From positions 62,001 through 126,000 of the forward strand of contig NZ_OY771430.1 of NCBI RefSeq assembly GCF_963674565.1: a DNA stretch of 64,000 nucleotides. Reading direction: 5' to 3'. Below, in pieces: positions 51,808 through 61,470 of the stretch (within the stretch, counting starts at the first letter, position 1; every line of letters starts with the position of its first letter). This stretch comes from an uncultured Carboxylicivirga sp. GTDB taxonomy: Bacteria; Bacteroidota; Bacteroidia; Bacteroidales; Marinilabiliaceae. Below the pieces are notes generated by a model. It had not been told where the DNA came from. It did no database searches and was given only the letters and a program-made list of their open reading frames with translations. Both the position numbers and the translations under genes were made by a program.

Positions 51808-52758
51808 ATGAGGAGAGTTTTTGGATTAGGGGAAACAGTAATGGATATGATTTTTAAAGATAATCAACCTGTTGCTGCAAAAGCTGGAGGAAGTGCATTA
51901 AACACTATGGTTTCTTTGGCACGTATGAATGTATCCTCTTATTTTATTAGTGAAGTTGGAACAGATCGTTTGGGACAGATGATTATGGAATTTCTACAAG
52001 AAAATCAACTTCATACAGAGTATATCTGTCGTTTCGATGAAGGTAAATCGGCATTGGCTCTGGCATTTCTTAATGAGAATAATGATGCCGAATATGAATT
52101 CTTCAAAGATTACCCTAAGCAAAGACTGGTAGGTGAAATACCTGAGTTTACTCCTGGTGATATTCTGGTTTTTGGTTCTTTCTTTGGATTAAATCCGGTT
52201 ATTCGTCCTCGTTTACTTGAATATCTGCATCAAGCTAAATCAGCAGGTGCTATCATTATATATGATCCTAATTTCAGAAGTCATCATCTTGAAAACCGAG
52301 AATTACTATTACCCATTATTCAGGAGAATTTGCAATTGGCTGATTTGGTCAGAGGAAGTGATGAAGATTTTGAGAATATATACGGAACTAAGGATCCTAA
52401 AGAGGTTTATTCACAAGTAGCCCAATACTGTAATAACTTAATTATTACAGCTAATAAAAATGGAGTGCATGCCTTTGGTGAGAATCATTACCGTCATTAC
52501 AAGGTTCCAGTTATAGAGCCGGTTAGCACAATAGGAGCCGGTGATAATTTTAATGCAGGAATGATTAAAGCTTTTCTTGATTTTAATATTATTAAATCAA
52601 AAGACTTATACCTGTCCAAAGAAGACTGGATGCACGTGGCTGCTTACGGAATAGAGTTTTCTGCTGAAGTTTGTATGCGTCTGGACAATTACATCCATAG
52701 CGATTTCAGCAAAAAACTGCACGAAAAAGTTAAAAAGAGAATTGAAACTATTAATTAA
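51808..52758 (+). CDS. PfkB-family sugar or nucleoside kinase
   Basis: This ribokinase-fold kinase is about 316 aa. The start is set at ATG 51808 (MRRVFGLGETVMDMIFKDNQ), because an upstream in-frame TTG at 51745 would lie before and within the terminator at 51760-51788. Visible are the N-terminal KAGGSALNTMVSLARM (PfkB signature 1 region), DILVFGSFFGLNPVIRP, LVRGSDEDFENIYG, IITANKNGVHAFG and the catalytic VSTIGAGDNFNAGMIKAFLD (GAGD with catalytic Asp). The substrate (fructose, ribose, adenosine or other) cannot be read. It is convergent with the sugar-binding lipoprotein gene, whose stop lies 2 bases away. Confidence 0.9.
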   Translation: MRRVFGLGETVMDMIFKDNQPVAAKAGGSALNTMVSLARMNVSSYFISEVGTDRLGQMIMEFLQENQLHTEYICRFDEGKSALALAFLNENNDAEYEFFKDYPKQRLVGEIPEFTPGDILVFGSFFGLNPVIRPRLLEYLHQAKSAGAIIIYDPNFRSHHLENRELLLPIIQENLQLADLVRGSDEDFENIYGTKDPKEVYSQVAQYCNNLIITANKNGVHAFGENHYRHYKVPVIEPVSTIGAGDNFNAGMIKAFLDFNIIKSKDLYLSKEDWMHVAAYGIEFSAEVCMRLDNYIHSDFSKKLHEKVKKRIETIN

Positions 52759-52759
52759 A

Positions 52760-53755
52760 TTAGTTATACACTTCTTGTTTTGTGTAAACTCCGGTTTCTA
52801 TTAATTCTTTATCAATATTTTCTTTGGTAATTGCTACAGATGGAATTTTAATAGTTGGTACTTCAATAGAACCATTAAAAGTATAACTAAGTTTTTCTTT
52901 GTCTATGTTCTTTCCATTCAACATGTCAATTGTCAATTCTGCAGCAGTGTATGCATTCAATTTTAATGGGTGATAGGCTGTCATCAATTGTTTGCCGGCA
53001 ATAATATTTTTAACGCCCGTAATTTCGGCATCCTGACCAGTAATTAAAACTCCGTCCATCATATCATTTTCTTCCAGAACTTTTATCACTGCATCCGCCA
53101 TTCCGTCGAAACCGGCAAATACAATGTCTGGTTTTTCATTGCTTAATGAGATGAACTGTTTCATTTCATATTCTGCATTTTTATCGCTCCATTCCTCAAT
53201 GTATGTCTGATATAATATCTCAAAGGCTCCTGATTCAATATAAGGTTTAATCTCCTCATCTATTGAGTTTTGTAATCCAATGGCATTGCGGTCATATTTG
53301 TCACCTCCAAAGATGATTACCTTACCATCTTTTCTTTTTTTCAAAACTTCATTTACCATTAACTTGCCTAATTGTTTAGTGTCACCTGAGATAAAAAGGT
53401 CGGGTTCACAGTTAAATATGATACGATTGTAGGCAACTACCTTAACACCTCTGTTTTGTCCTTCACGAACAATGGATGCTGCTGTATTTGCATTAATTGC
53501 AATAAGAACCAAAGCATCAATATCAGAGTCAAACATTTCCAAAGCTTTGTCATACTGCACAGCTTCATTACCGTTACCATTGTCTATTATAACTTCTGCA
53601 CCTAATTCTGAAGCTCTTTCTTTGAAATAATTTCCTTCTATAACAAATCGTTTAGTTACATCTGAAGAATAAAGAAAACCAATTTTATAGTTCTCATTTT
53701 TAGAGCAACTGCAAAGAAAAATTAAGAAAGCTGCCAGAATAATTTGGATTTTCAT
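52760..53755 (-). CDS. Periplasmic sugar-binding lipoprotein (Peripla_BP_4 type), orphan
   Basis: This is a ribose/xylose-binding-protein-like substrate receptor of 331 aa. Lipoprotein signal MKIQIILAAFLIFLCSC has the lipobox LCSC (Cys about 17). Two Rossmann-like lobes follow, with the family pattern IGFLYSSDVTKRFVIEG, IDALVLIAINANTAASIVRE, VKVVAYNRIIFNCEPDLFIS, KPDIVFAGFDGMADAVIKVL, GVLITGQDAEITGVKNIIAG and QLMTAYHPLKLNAYTAAELT. No ABC permease or ATPase gene is nearby. It is divergent from a chemoreceptor gene (130-base spacer), so a sensing rather than transport role is plausible (inference). Confidence 0.88.
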   Translation of the reverse strand: MKIQIILAAFLIFLCSCSKNENYKIGFLYSSDVTKRFVIEGNYFKERASELGAEVIIDNGNGNEAVQYDKALEMFDSDIDALVLIAINANTAASIVREGQNRGVKVVAYNRIIFNCEPDLFISGDTKQLGKLMVNEVLKKRKDGKVIIFGGDKYDRNAIGLQNSIDEEIKPYIESGAFEILYQTYIEEWSDKNAEYEMKQFISLSNEKPDIVFAGFDGMADAVIKVLEENDMMDGVLITGQDAEITGVKNIIAGKQLMTAYHPLKLNAYTAAELTIDMLNGKNIDKEKLSYTFNGSIEVPTIKIPSVAITKENIDKELIETGVYTKQEVYN

Positions 53756-53885
53756 AACGTGCGTATATTTATGTTCTAAGGTATTTCAGCAGATAAAAGT
53801 AATATTTTGTCGATAAAAAATTTCATTAAAGACATAAATTTTCCCATATTTAAACCCAAGGAAGCTATCTATTAAAATAATCTGT

Positions 53886-55817
53886 ATGAGTTGGAAAGAT
53901 CTTAAAATCCGTGCCAAGATTGGCAGCGGGTTTGCGGTAATAATGGCCGTTGTATTGATACTTGGAGTAGTTATTTTGTATAATTTACAAAAAGTTGATA
54001 ATGGTACTTCATCATTGACAAGTACATACATTCCTATTGTTCGGGAATCAGTAAAACTCGACAAATACTGGAAAGAAACCCGAGAATATTCAAGAAGTTT
54101 TGAATTTACTGGTGAAACCTACTTTCGCGATCGTGCTGATGCCAGTTATGCACGAATGTATTCAGCTTTAGATAATCTTATTGCTGTACTACAAGGGAAA
54201 GGAAATGTTATGTTAGAGAAGGGTATCGATATGTCGATACTTGAAAATAATATTATTCAATATAAGAATGTCACAAGTCAATTTTTCGATAAACAAACCA
54301 TTTCCAATGCTGCAAAGGATAGGTTTATCGAAGCTGGACAGAAATTAAAGGAAGAGGCTGGTGGAGTTGGCACTTCTAGCTACAAAACAGCTGCTTTAAT
54401 TAACGATTTTGTGAGCCAGCTAGTTCTTGATGATAATAAACAGGACTATCGTTCACTGGAAGAACAACAGGAGATTCTTAATTCAATTAAGAAAAAAACG
54501 AAAGGGAGCTATAGCAGCGATTTTGATGATCAGCTTCAAACAGCTTTAAATTCTTTAACTGATTATCTTACAGACTTAAGAGAGGTTAAACTGCTTGAGC
54601 TGAAAAGATTTGAGCTGGCGAAAAATATTATGTGGGATACCGGTGCTACTTCTGATGTTGGACTGGACCTGATGATGAAAATGGGTGATGAGAACTCAAC
54701 CATTGTTTCACTTCAAAAGCAGTTTATGATTTATGCACTTGTGGTTGTGTTTGTATTGTTTTTATTTCTGGTATATGTTCTTTCGAGAGCTATTTCTAAA
54801 CCAATTGAAGAAGGAATTGAAAAGGCACAAAGGTTGGCGAAAGGTGATCTGTCAGTTGAGTTTATTGCTAATAGTAACGATGAGGTAGGTGCACTTTCAA
54901 GAGCTCTAAATACTATGGTTGAAACTCTTAAAACTGTAATTTCCGAAGTAACAACATCATCTCAGGAGATTATAAAGGCCAGTGAAAAACTAAATAGCGG
55001 AGCTGTTGAACTGGCAGAAGGAGCGACTCAACAGGCATCTTCGGCAGAAGAAGTTTCTTCATCAATGGAAGAGATGTATGCAAATATTCAGCAGAATACA
55101 GATAATTCTAAACAAACAGAAGAAATTGCCAGTAAAGCTTCTTTGGGTATTCAGGCTAGCAATCAGGCATCAAAAGTAGCTGCCCAAAATATTAATGAAA
55201 TTACCGAGAAAATTAATGTAATTAGCGACATAGCCTTTCAAACAAATATTCTTGCTTTGAATGCTGCTGTTGAAGCTGCAAGGGCAGGTCAGGAAGGACG
55301 CGGATTTGCTGTTGTTGCTGCAGAAGTGCGTAAGCTTGCAGAAAGAAGTCAGGCTGCCGCAGTTGAGATTACCAAATCATCTGTTGACACGTTAGATTCA
55401 TCAAAAGAAGCAACCCAAAAATTGGATGTTATTACACCCGAAATTCAAAAAACTGCCGAGTTAGTGAAGGAAATTACTTTGGCTTCGATGGAGCAGGTGA
55501 CAGGTGTAGAGCAAATAAATAATGCAATTCAGCAGCTTAATAATGTTACCCAACGTAACGCGGCTAATGCTGAACAAATTAGAGAAGCGGCTACAAAACT
55601 AGATACTCTATCAGTTCAGTTGAGTAAATCTATTTTGGTGTTTAGCGGAGAGAATAATACAGATGTAAATCATAAAGATAAGGAAGTTAGTAAGGTAAAG
55701 TCATCAATGAAAGTTGAGAGAAAGGTGACTCCAAAACAATCCAAAAAAGAAGTAGCACACGAAGTGGGTTACAATATTGAATTAGGAAGAGACTTTGATG
55801 ATTACGAAAAATTCTAA
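53886..55817 (+). CDS. Methyl-accepting chemotaxis protein with C-terminal CheR-tether-like pentapeptide
   Basis: This inner-membrane chemoreceptor has an N-terminal helix (about 11-33, [20 protein letters not shown]) and a periplasmic four-helix-type ligand-binding region (about 35-275). A second helix follows (about 280-300, [20 protein letters not shown]), then a HAMP domain ([20 protein letters not shown]) and a signalling domain whose hairpin tip is [20 protein letters not shown] followed by [20 protein letters not shown]. After a Lys/Glu/Val-rich linker it ends in DYEKF. That matches the CheR-binding pattern x-(aromatic)-x-x-(aromatic), seen as NWETF in E. coli Tar/Tsr. It is followed by a bidirectional terminator. 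No other che gene is in the window. Confidence 0.93.
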   Translation: MSWKDLKIRAKIGSGFAVIMAVVLILGVVILYNLQKVDNGTSSLTSTYIPIVRESVKLDKYWKETREYSRSFEFTGETYFRDRADASYARMYSALDNLIAVLQGKGNVMLEKGIDMSILENNIIQYKNVTSQFFDKQTISNAAKDRFIEAGQKLKEEAGGVGTSSYKTAALINDFVSQLVLDDNKQDYRSLEEQQEILNSIKKKTKGSYSSDFDDQLQTALNSLTDYLTDLREVKLLELKRFELAKNIMWDTGATSDVGLDLMMKMGDENSTIVSLQKQFMIYALVVVFVLFLFLVYVLSRAISKPIEEGIEKAQRLAKGDLSVEFIANSNDEVGALSRALNTMVETLKTVISEVTTSSQEIIKASEKLNSGAVELAEGATQQASSAEEVSSSMEEMYANIQQNTDNSKQTEEIASKASLGIQASNQASKVAAQNINEITEKINVISDIAFQTNILALNAAVEAARAGQEGRGFAVVAAEVRKLAERSQAAAVEITKSSVDTLDSSKEATQKLDVITPEIQKTAELVKEITLASMEQVTGVEQINNAIQQLNNVTQRNAANAEQIREAATKLDTLSVQLSKSILVFSGENNTDVNHKDKEVSKVKSSMKVERKVTPKQSKKEVAHEVGYNIELGRDFDDYEKF

Positions 55818-55835
55818 CAGAAGATATAATCAAAG

Positions 55836-55862
55836 AAAAAGGAGCTAAGAGCTCCTTTTTTT
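55836..55862. terminator. Bidirectional terminator between the chemoreceptor and HD phosphohydrolase genes
   Basis: AAAAAGGAGCT (55836-55846) pairs perfectly with AGCTCCTTTTT (55850-55860) across an AAG loop. The stem is symmetric with A- and T-runs, so it can end transcripts from both sides. It slightly overlaps the stop region of the convergent gene. Confidence 0.88.
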
Positions 55863-57999
55863 ATTTCTTCTTTTTTAGTTTGGGATATTCAATCCGGGCA
55901 TGATATATATTCTTCAACTTGTTTTTAAATACCTCCTTAGCTTCTGTAATTTCTGCAAACGTTATTGGAGCATTTAAAAACTGGTCTTCCTCAATTTGCT
56001 TATCAATAATTCTTTCAACTAATTTATCTATCTCGTCATCATTGTATTTTTTCAGACTTCTCGAAGCTGCTTCAATAGAGTCGGCCATCATTAATATGGC
56101 TGTTTCTTTGGTGAATGGTGTTGGACCCGGATATGTAAAGATGCTTACATCGGCTTCTTTATCCGGATTTTCATTGACAAAAGAATTGTAGAAATACCAG
56201 GTTTTGGTGGTTCCTTGATGTGTAGTTATAAAGTCAATTATTTGCTTAGGTAGTTTTTCTTTCATGGCCATTCTTACACCACTCTCAATGTGATTGACAA
56301 CCACTCGTGCACTTTCTTCATAGGTCAGTTCAGAGTGAGGATTTAAACCTTCAGCCTGATTTTCGGTAAAATACATTGGTGAAGCCATTTTACCAATGTC
56401 GTGATACATTGCACCTGCTCTTACCAAAGCCGGGTTAGCGTTTAACTTGTAGGCAACCTCCTGTGCAAGATTTCCAACCTGAATGCTGTGCTGAAAGGTT
56501 CCCGGACAAGCCTCTGCCATTTTACGTAATATTGGATGATTGGTGTCGGAAAGTTCTACCAATGTAACATCCGATAAGAATCCAAAAAGTCGTTCAAATA
56601 TCCAAATGAGTGGATAAACCATTAAAAGCATGATACCATTAATGCCAAAATAGATAAACATTTTAACATTGATGGATGCAAAGTTGCCTTCTCTCCACAA
56701 TGAAAGTGCTACGTAAAAAAGCGAGTATGTTATGGTAATTAAAATGGCAGCCCTTACGATATGACTTCTTCTCACCATTCTGAATAAACTGAACAGAGCA
56801 ACCAACCCTGCCGGAATCTGAATGAAAACAAATTCAAAACTATTTTCAGTAAAAAAGGCACTAATCAGAATAGTAACAACATACATAAAGAAGGCCAGAC
56901 GGCTATCAAAGAAAGTACGAATAATGATTGGAAGGATAGCAAATGGAATGATGTAGAATGGAAAGTCTTCAAATAACTTTTCCAAACTGGCTAACCCTGT
57001 CATTATAAGTGTTATCAAAAGAATAAAGCCTATTGAGCTGATCGATTTATAAACGTCGTTTCGGAAGAAATATAAAAACAATGAAATGGTTACAAATAAT
57101 AGAGTCACCAATAGAAACTGTCCTGCTAATATAAAATAGTAATTGGATGTAGTGGAAAGTTTTGATTCGTAATTTCTTCGTAAAGAGTCTAATACTTTCA
57201 CGGTTGCATTATTGACAATTTCTCCCTGGTCTATTATTCTTTGTCCAGCCAACACCCTTCCGGATGTAAGTGAGATGTTATTCTGAAGGTTGGCTATCTC
57301 TGTGGGATTTCGTTCCTCATCGTAAATGATGTTGGGTTGGATGTAATTGTTCAGTTCCAGATCGGTTATGAATTGCGTCAACTCATGATCGATAACACCA
57401 GCATCACCAATGATGGCGCGTATTGCCTTAGTTGAAAGAAACTGGTAGGCCTGTGTTTGTAAATACATTTCTGATAATGCAAAAGGCTCTGCATATCCTC
57501 CCTTCACAAGCATTAATTCAAAATTGTCATCCACCCCAATATATTGGTCGGGAAGAAGAATAATTCCTTTTTTATAAATGTTATTAAGACCTTCTTTGAT
57601 CGATTTCTTAATAAAACCAAAGTAACTGGTGTCTTTGGTGTATGATTTTGCAAGGTTGGGGTATGAAGACTTTTTATTTAATACCAACTCAGTATAATCT
57701 TTTTCAAATCTTTCAAGTACTTGAGCCTCTTTGGTTGTATCCTTGAAAAAGTAGGGGCGGTAATGCTTAATTAAGCTATCTGTTTCCTGTTTTAATTCGG
57801 CATTTGTTTTATATATCGGAAAGTCAAACGGTGCAATTAAAGTCTGGTGCTTCCATGGTAATCCACTGATATATTCGTATCCAAACTTTCCTGTTTTAGG
57901 AAGCAGATAGGTAACTAATCCAATAGCAATCATGAAAAAAAACACCCTCAGGATTGGATGAAAATATTTCGATTTGAAATGAGGAAAGCGCTCAAGCAT
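55861..57999 (-). CDS. 7TMR-HD membrane phosphohydrolase (PgpH-like c-di-AMP phosphodiesterase)
   Basis: This inner-membrane protein is about 712 aa. The ATG at 57999 (MLERFPHFKSKYFHPILRVF) is preferred over a frame opening at 58038. After one helix it has an extracellular 7TMR-HDED domain (about 60-290). Seven membrane helices follow (YFILAGQFLLVTLLFVTISL onwards), then a cytosolic HD domain with HSIQVGNLAQEVAYKLN and RAGAMYHDIGKMASPMYF (the H and HD metal ligands) and DSIEAASRSLKKY. PgpH-type enzymes hydrolyse c-di-AMP to pApA in Firmicutes; Bacteroidota homologues have the same architecture. The catalytic function is inferred from family membership. It is convergent with the chemoreceptor gene. 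Confidence 0.9.
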   Translation of the reverse strand: MLERFPHFKSKYFHPILRVFFFMIAIGLVTYLLPKTGKFGYEYISGLPWKHQTLIAPFDFPIYKTNAELKQETDSLIKHYRPYFFKDTTKEAQVLERFEKDYTELVLNKKSSYPNLAKSYTKDTSYFGFIKKSIKEGLNNIYKKGIILLPDQYIGVDDNFELMLVKGGYAEPFALSEMYLQTQAYQFLSTKAIRAIIGDAGVIDHELTQFITDLELNNYIQPNIIYDEERNPTEIANLQNNISLTSGRVLAGQRIIDQGEIVNNATVKVLDSLRRNYESKLSTTSNYYFILAGQFLLVTLLFVTISLFLYFFRNDVYKSISSIGFILLITLIMTGLASLEKLFEDFPFYIIPFAILPIIIRTFFDSRLAFFMYVVTILISAFFTENSFEFVFIQIPAGLVALFSLFRMVRRSHIVRAAILITITYSLFYVALSLWREGNFASINVKMFIYFGINGIMLLMVYPLIWIFERLFGFLSDVTLVELSDTNHPILRKMAEACPGTFQHSIQVGNLAQEVAYKLNANPALVRAGAMYHDIGKMASPMYFTENQAEGLNPHSELTYEESARVVVNHIESGVRMAMKEKLPKQIIDFITTHQGTTKTWYFYNSFVNENPDKEADVSIFTYPGPTPFTKETAILMMADSIEAASRSLKKYNDDEIDKLVERIIDKQIEEDQFLNAPITFAEITEAKEVFKNKLKNIYHARIEYPKLKKKK

Positions 58000-58107
58000 A
58001 AAGTTTGATTTTACGAAATAATGGATAATAATGACCAAATGTAACTAAAACCTTAGATTTTTTAAATAATTTGGCTTTTTATAAATTGTACTATTATCAC
58101 ACCATCA

Positions 58108-58887
58108 ATGGAGAAGTCAATTTGCACATTTGGATACATTCCGATAAGGAAAGAACCTGCAGAACAATCAGAAATGGTTAGTCAGGTTTTGTTTGGCGAA
58201 TCGTTTGATATTACTGAAAGAATAGATAAATGGTGTCGAATCAAACTTCATACAGATAAGTACGAAGGATGGATTGATGCTAAACTGGTTGACAAGTTAT
58301 CAGAGAAGTCTGTTGAGCTTTGGGAAAAATCAACCAAATGGTGTGTGCCAGGACCTTTTATTAAGGTTTTTTCCGAACCGGATAAATCAACTCATTATAT
58401 TTCCGGAGGAAGTTTGATTTTTATGAATTCAGCCGATCGAAGTAGTTTTACAATCGGAACCAAAGAGTTTTATATTTCCAGTAATTATAGTGTAGATAAG
58501 CCAGTTGGTGATATTTCTGATGTGGCCCATTCGTTTATAAATGTACCATATTTATGGGGTGGTCGTAATTTCTATGGACTTGATTGTTCTGGTTTTGTAC
58601 AAGTTGTGTATGCTATTAAAGGAATTCAGATCCCACGTGATGCGTCGCAACAAGTAGGGCTGGGCAATATGGTTTCTTTTGTTGAAGAAGCCAAAGCGGG
58701 AGATTTGGCATTTTTTGATAATGAAGAAGGCAATATTGTTCATGTTGGAATGTGTCTTGGAAGGGGAGAAATAATACATGCTTCAGGAAGAGTAAGGGTT
58801 GATAAATTTGATCACCAGGGAATCTTTAATCAGGAATCAAACAAATACAGCCATAAATTACGTGTTATAAAAAGAATTATCGAATAA
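58108..58887 (+). CDS. NlpC/P60-family peptidoglycan endopeptidase with SH3 domains
   Basis: This is a C40 cysteine peptidase that cleaves D-Glu-diamino acid bonds in muropeptides. Two SH3-like segments occupy about residues 1-130 (MVSQVLFGESFDITERIDKW, VKLHTDKYEGWIDA-type). The catalytic domain follows: NVPYLWGGRNFYGLDCSGFV (Cys), QIPRDASQQ, NIVHVGMCLGRGEIIHASGR (His) and VDKFD. There is no evident signal peptide, so it may act in the cytoplasm on recycled muropeptides, as YkfC-type enzymes do (inference). It overlaps the Nudix gene by one base (TAATG). Confidence 0.9.
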   Translation: MEKSICTFGYIPIRKEPAEQSEMVSQVLFGESFDITERIDKWCRIKLHTDKYEGWIDAKLVDKLSEKSVELWEKSTKWCVPGPFIKVFSEPDKSTHYISGGSLIFMNSADRSSFTIGTKEFYISSNYSVDKPVGDISDVAHSFINVPYLWGGRNFYGLDCSGFVQVVYAIKGIQIPRDASQQVGLGNMVSFVEEAKAGDLAFFDNEEGNIVHVGMCLGRGEIIHASGRVRVDKFDHQGIFNQESNKYSHKLRVIKRIIE

Positions 58888-59315
58888 TGAGTTATACCTA
58901 CGATTATCCACGTCCGGCTGTAACAACTGATGTATTGTTGATCACAGAAAAATTACCACGTAAGATCTTATTAATTCAGAGAGGAAATGATCCTTTTAAA
59001 GGTAAGTGGGCTTTGCCGGGTGGTTTTGTTGACATGGATGAAGAGTTAAAGTTGGCAGCTTTGCGCGAGCTTCAGGAAGAGACTGGTATAGAGAATGTGG
59101 AAGTAAAGCAGTTCAGAACCTATGGTGCTGTCAACAGGGATCCCAGACACCGTACTATTTCAATTGTTTATACTGGTTTTGTTGAAGATGAATTGGAATG
59201 CACGGGGCAGGATGATGCAGCAGATGCACAGTGGTTTACACTTGAAAACCTACCGGAATTGGCTTTTGATCACAAATTGATCATTACAGAAGCCAGAGAA
59301 TATCTAAACATTTAA
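58887..59315 (+). CDS. Nudix hydrolase
   Basis: This small hydrolase of nucleoside diphosphate derivatives is 142 aa. The Nudix box G-x5-E-x7-R-E-U-x-E-E-x-G-U is complete: GGFVDMDEELKLAALRELQE followed by ETGIE. Preceding KWALPG and the N-terminal PAVTTDVLLI segment are as in ADP-ribose pyrophosphatase-like members, but the exact substrate is open. It is translationally coupled to the NlpC/P60 gene, and its 3' end overlaps that of the convergent WbqC gene by 12 bases. Confidence 0.93.
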   Translation: MSYTYDYPRPAVTTDVLLITEKLPRKILLIQRGNDPFKGKWALPGGFVDMDEELKLAALRELQEETGIENVEVKQFRTYGAVNRDPRHRTISIVYTGFVEDELECTGQDDAADAQWFTLENLPELAFDHKLIITEAREYLNI

Positions 59316-59942
59316 GGATTGGGCAAGGATAATTGTGGCTTCGGGACCCATATTAAAAATTAGGTCTAAAATGCTCATGTTGGCTATAAAACCATGCTTC
59401 TGAGCAAAAACCTGCCAGTAATTGACAATCTTAAAATCAGTATCATATACTGGTTTGTGTTTAGGACTGATTAAGAAACGAAGATCCTGAATGTTGTCAG
59501 TATTTTGGACGTATTCTGAGCTTAATGTTATTGATATATTTAATTCCAGGGTACTGAGGATGGTCTGGAATAATCTCATGTTATAATCCACTAAAGAGTC
59601 GAATTTCTGCTCGTAGAAAGGTTGAAAATCATCAGCATAATATTCAAAAAAAGGAGAGGAGTTATAAGCCGATGAAATAGATCTCCAATGTTGTTTTTGC
59701 CAGTCGGTATCATAGCTGATCAATGCATCCCTGGTTTTAATCTTTACATTTTTTTGATTGATTACTGGCACTGATAATGACAAAGGACCATTAGCAGCAA
59801 TAATATTACACCTGTTTCTGTACGATTTACGTTCGTACGAGCAATGCTGTTCCACAATAACATGATCACCTTCCTGGAGATGTGCAAAAAGTTGAATTGG
59901 ACCCAGATAGGTGAGAGGAATTATTTTATTCGGTTGTTTCAT
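59304..59942 (-). CDS. WbqC-like family protein
   Basis: This is a cytoplasmic protein of about 212 aa of the WbqC family, which is associated with polysaccharide or O-antigen clusters. Typical features are IPLTYLGPIQLFAHLQEGDH (usually ...PPIEYFAALL/SHD...), YERKSYRNRCNIIAANGPLS, LSVPV, DWQKQHWRSISSAYNSSPFF (family motif WRxxHxxxIxxAYxxxPFF) and EYYADDF. The closing IFNMGPEA fits the family motif LIFNxGPE. Biochemical activity is unknown. It ends a minus-strand operon dapB-lepB-lepB-lapA-like-wbqC, in which the gene overlaps the LapA-domain gene by 17 bases. Confidence 0.9.
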   Translation of the reverse strand: MKQPNKIIPLTYLGPIQLFAHLQEGDHVIVEQHCSYERKSYRNRCNIIAANGPLSLSVPVINQKNVKIKTRDALISYDTDWQKQHWRSISSAYNSSPFFEYYADDFQPFYEQKFDSLVDYNMRLFQTILSTLELNISITLSSEYVQNTDNIQDLRFLISPKHKPVYDTDFKIVNYWQVFAQKHGFIANMSILDLIFNMGPEATIILAQSLNV

Positions 59943-60183
59943 TGATGGTTTGTTGATCAGCTTCTGACGTTAACTTGTCTTTCTTACGTTCCTTCCTTTT
60001 CCAGAAGAAGAAATACGATGCTCCGGTAATGGCGCCAAAGATAAAAACTGATATTAACAATACAGCAAGCGATATGGAAACATCTTCAAAAAAGAATTTA
60101 ACAGTAACTTCTTTTGCATTTTGAACAGAGAAAATAACCAGAATGATTGCAAAAGCTGTGGCAATCCAAAATGTTTTTTTCAT
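59926..60183 (-). CDS. LapA/DUF1049-domain membrane protein, 85 aa
   Basis: This small inner-membrane protein has two hydrophobic helices: FWIATAFAIILVIFSVQNAK (about 3-22) and VSISLAVLLISVFIFGAITG (about 36-55). They are separated by KEVTVKFFFED. A Lys/Arg-rich cytoplasmic tail follows. The first helix ends in FSVQNAKEVTVKFFF, which corresponds to the LapA/YciS signature 'NxxxVxxxFxF'. In E. coli LapA/LapB work with LPS synthesis control; a direct role here is not shown. The start is 51 bases from the shorter signal peptidase gene, and the 3' end overlaps wbqC by 17 bases. Confidence 0.88.
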   Translation of the reverse strand: MKKTFWIATAFAIILVIFSVQNAKEVTVKFFFEDVSISLAVLLISVFIFGAITGASYFFFWKRKERKKDKLTSEADQQTINETTE

Positions 60184-60234
60184 TATTGAGGTTTTTCGAT
60201 TAATAATTTACCATCTAATGTAAGCAAATGCTTT

Positions 60235-61410
60235 TTATTTTGTAAAGGGTAATTTATTGATTACTCCAATAATATGGTTTTCGGGTACAAAACCCCAATA
60301 GCGGCTGTCAAATGAGTGTGGACGATTGTCCCCGGCTACCCAATAATAATTCAACTTGAATGTGTATTGCTTACATTCTTTATCGTTCAGGTATATCTTG
60401 CCATTTTTCAATTCTACCTTATTTCCTTCGTAAGCTTCCATGATTCGCCAATAAAGAGGCAAATTGTTTTCATTTAGCTCAATGGTTGAGTCTTTCGCAG
60501 GGATAACTGCCGGGCCCCAGAATGAAGCATTCCATAATGATGAAGTACTGAATGGAAAAATATAAGGATCCGCAAGGTTAAGTGGTCTTTCAACACCTTC
60601 AAGATATTCACCCCAGTTGCGTTGTGTAACAGTTTTGCTTTGTATTTCAATTATTTGTTGATTGTCTTCAGTATATGTCGCATTGGCTTCATTGAGAATA
60701 GAACTACGAATGTTTCTAGGGGTATTGGCATTTAAAGAATATTTGTTAATAAATATTGAATTGTATTCATATTCTTTACCATTGATGAAATTTTCACCAT
60801 TAATTATTTGTAAGGTATCACCCGGTAAAGCAACGATGCGTTTAATGAATCTGGGTCTCTCGTGTACAGGAGAGAAGGCAATTGGCTTATTTGCCATGTT
60901 ATTGGGCTTACCACTGATTCTAGCCTCTCTCTTTTTAAAGTGATAGTTTTCTTTTGGAGCATCACTAAAAACAGTATCTGCTTCCGGGAAATAAAAAACA
61001 ATCACTTCACCATAATCCAGATTATCCAATCCAATTAATCGATGATAGGTGTCAACATTATCAATTGATTTACCGGTTCCAATCTCAATCTTATTCATAA
61101 TAAAAAAATTACCTGTATGATAGGTAGGTTCCATTGAAGAGGATTGGAGGGTATAGATCCCAAATAGATAGTTGTTGATGAATAGCAAAATAATGATAGC
61201 ATAGAATGATGCGAGAAACCATCCTATCAGATTCTTTTTTCGGGTTTTGGTTTTATTCCAGAAATTAATAAGCTTTTTTTGGGTAGGTTGATGCCACAAT
61301 AAAATAAAATGACCGAGTAAAAGAAGTATCAATATCCAGCTTTGTGACCATATGCATATTAATAGAAAGGTAATGGTTAATGTGTAGCGGGTGATTTCTT
61401 TTTTAGTCAT
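60235..61410 (-). CDS. lepB: Signal peptidase I (shorter paralogue, 391 aa)
   Basis: This membrane-bound serine protease removes Sec signal peptides. Two N-terminal helices (YTLTITFLLICIWSQSWILI, FLASFYAIIILLFINNYLFG) are followed by the periplasmic catalytic domain. That domain shows the nucleophile region LQSSSMEPTYHTGNFFIMNK (Ser of SMEP), IIKRIVALPGD-type motif read as FIKRIVALPGDTLQI (general-base Lys) and GDNRPHSFDSRYWGFVP. The periplasmic part has long insertions relative to E. coli LepB, as in other Bacteroidota. It lies 60 bases downstream of a second, longer signal peptidase gene, from which it is separated by a strong hairpin. Confidence 0.92.
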   Translation of the reverse strand: MTKKEITRYTLTITFLLICIWSQSWILILLLLGHFILLWHQPTQKKLINFWNKTKTRKKNLIGWFLASFYAIIILLFINNYLFGIYTLQSSSMEPTYHTGNFFIMNKIEIGTGKSIDNVDTYHRLIGLDNLDYGEVIVFYFPEADTVFSDAPKENYHFKKREARISGKPNNMANKPIAFSPVHERPRFIKRIVALPGDTLQIINGENFINGKEYEYNSIFINKYSLNANTPRNIRSSILNEANATYTEDNQQIIEIQSKTVTQRNWGEYLEGVERPLNLADPYIFPFSTSSLWNASFWGPAVIPAKDSTIELNENNLPLYWRIMEAYEGNKVELKNGKIYLNDKECKQYTFKLNYYWVAGDNRPHSFDSRYWGFVPENHIIGVINKLPFTK

Positions 61411-61431
61411 TCTTTTCTTTGTCTGGAGGTA

Positions 61432-61463
61432 GAAAAAGAAGCAGCAAGGAGGAACCTTGCTGC
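61432..61463 (-). terminator. Hairpin between the two signal peptidase genes
   Basis: GCAGCAAGG (61441-61449) and CCTTGCTGC (61455-61463) form a perfect 9-bp stem with a five-base loop. On the minus strand TTCTTTTTC follows. It ends or attenuates the upstream transcript before the shorter lepB. Confidence 0.65.
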
Positions 61464-61470
61464 ATAATAT

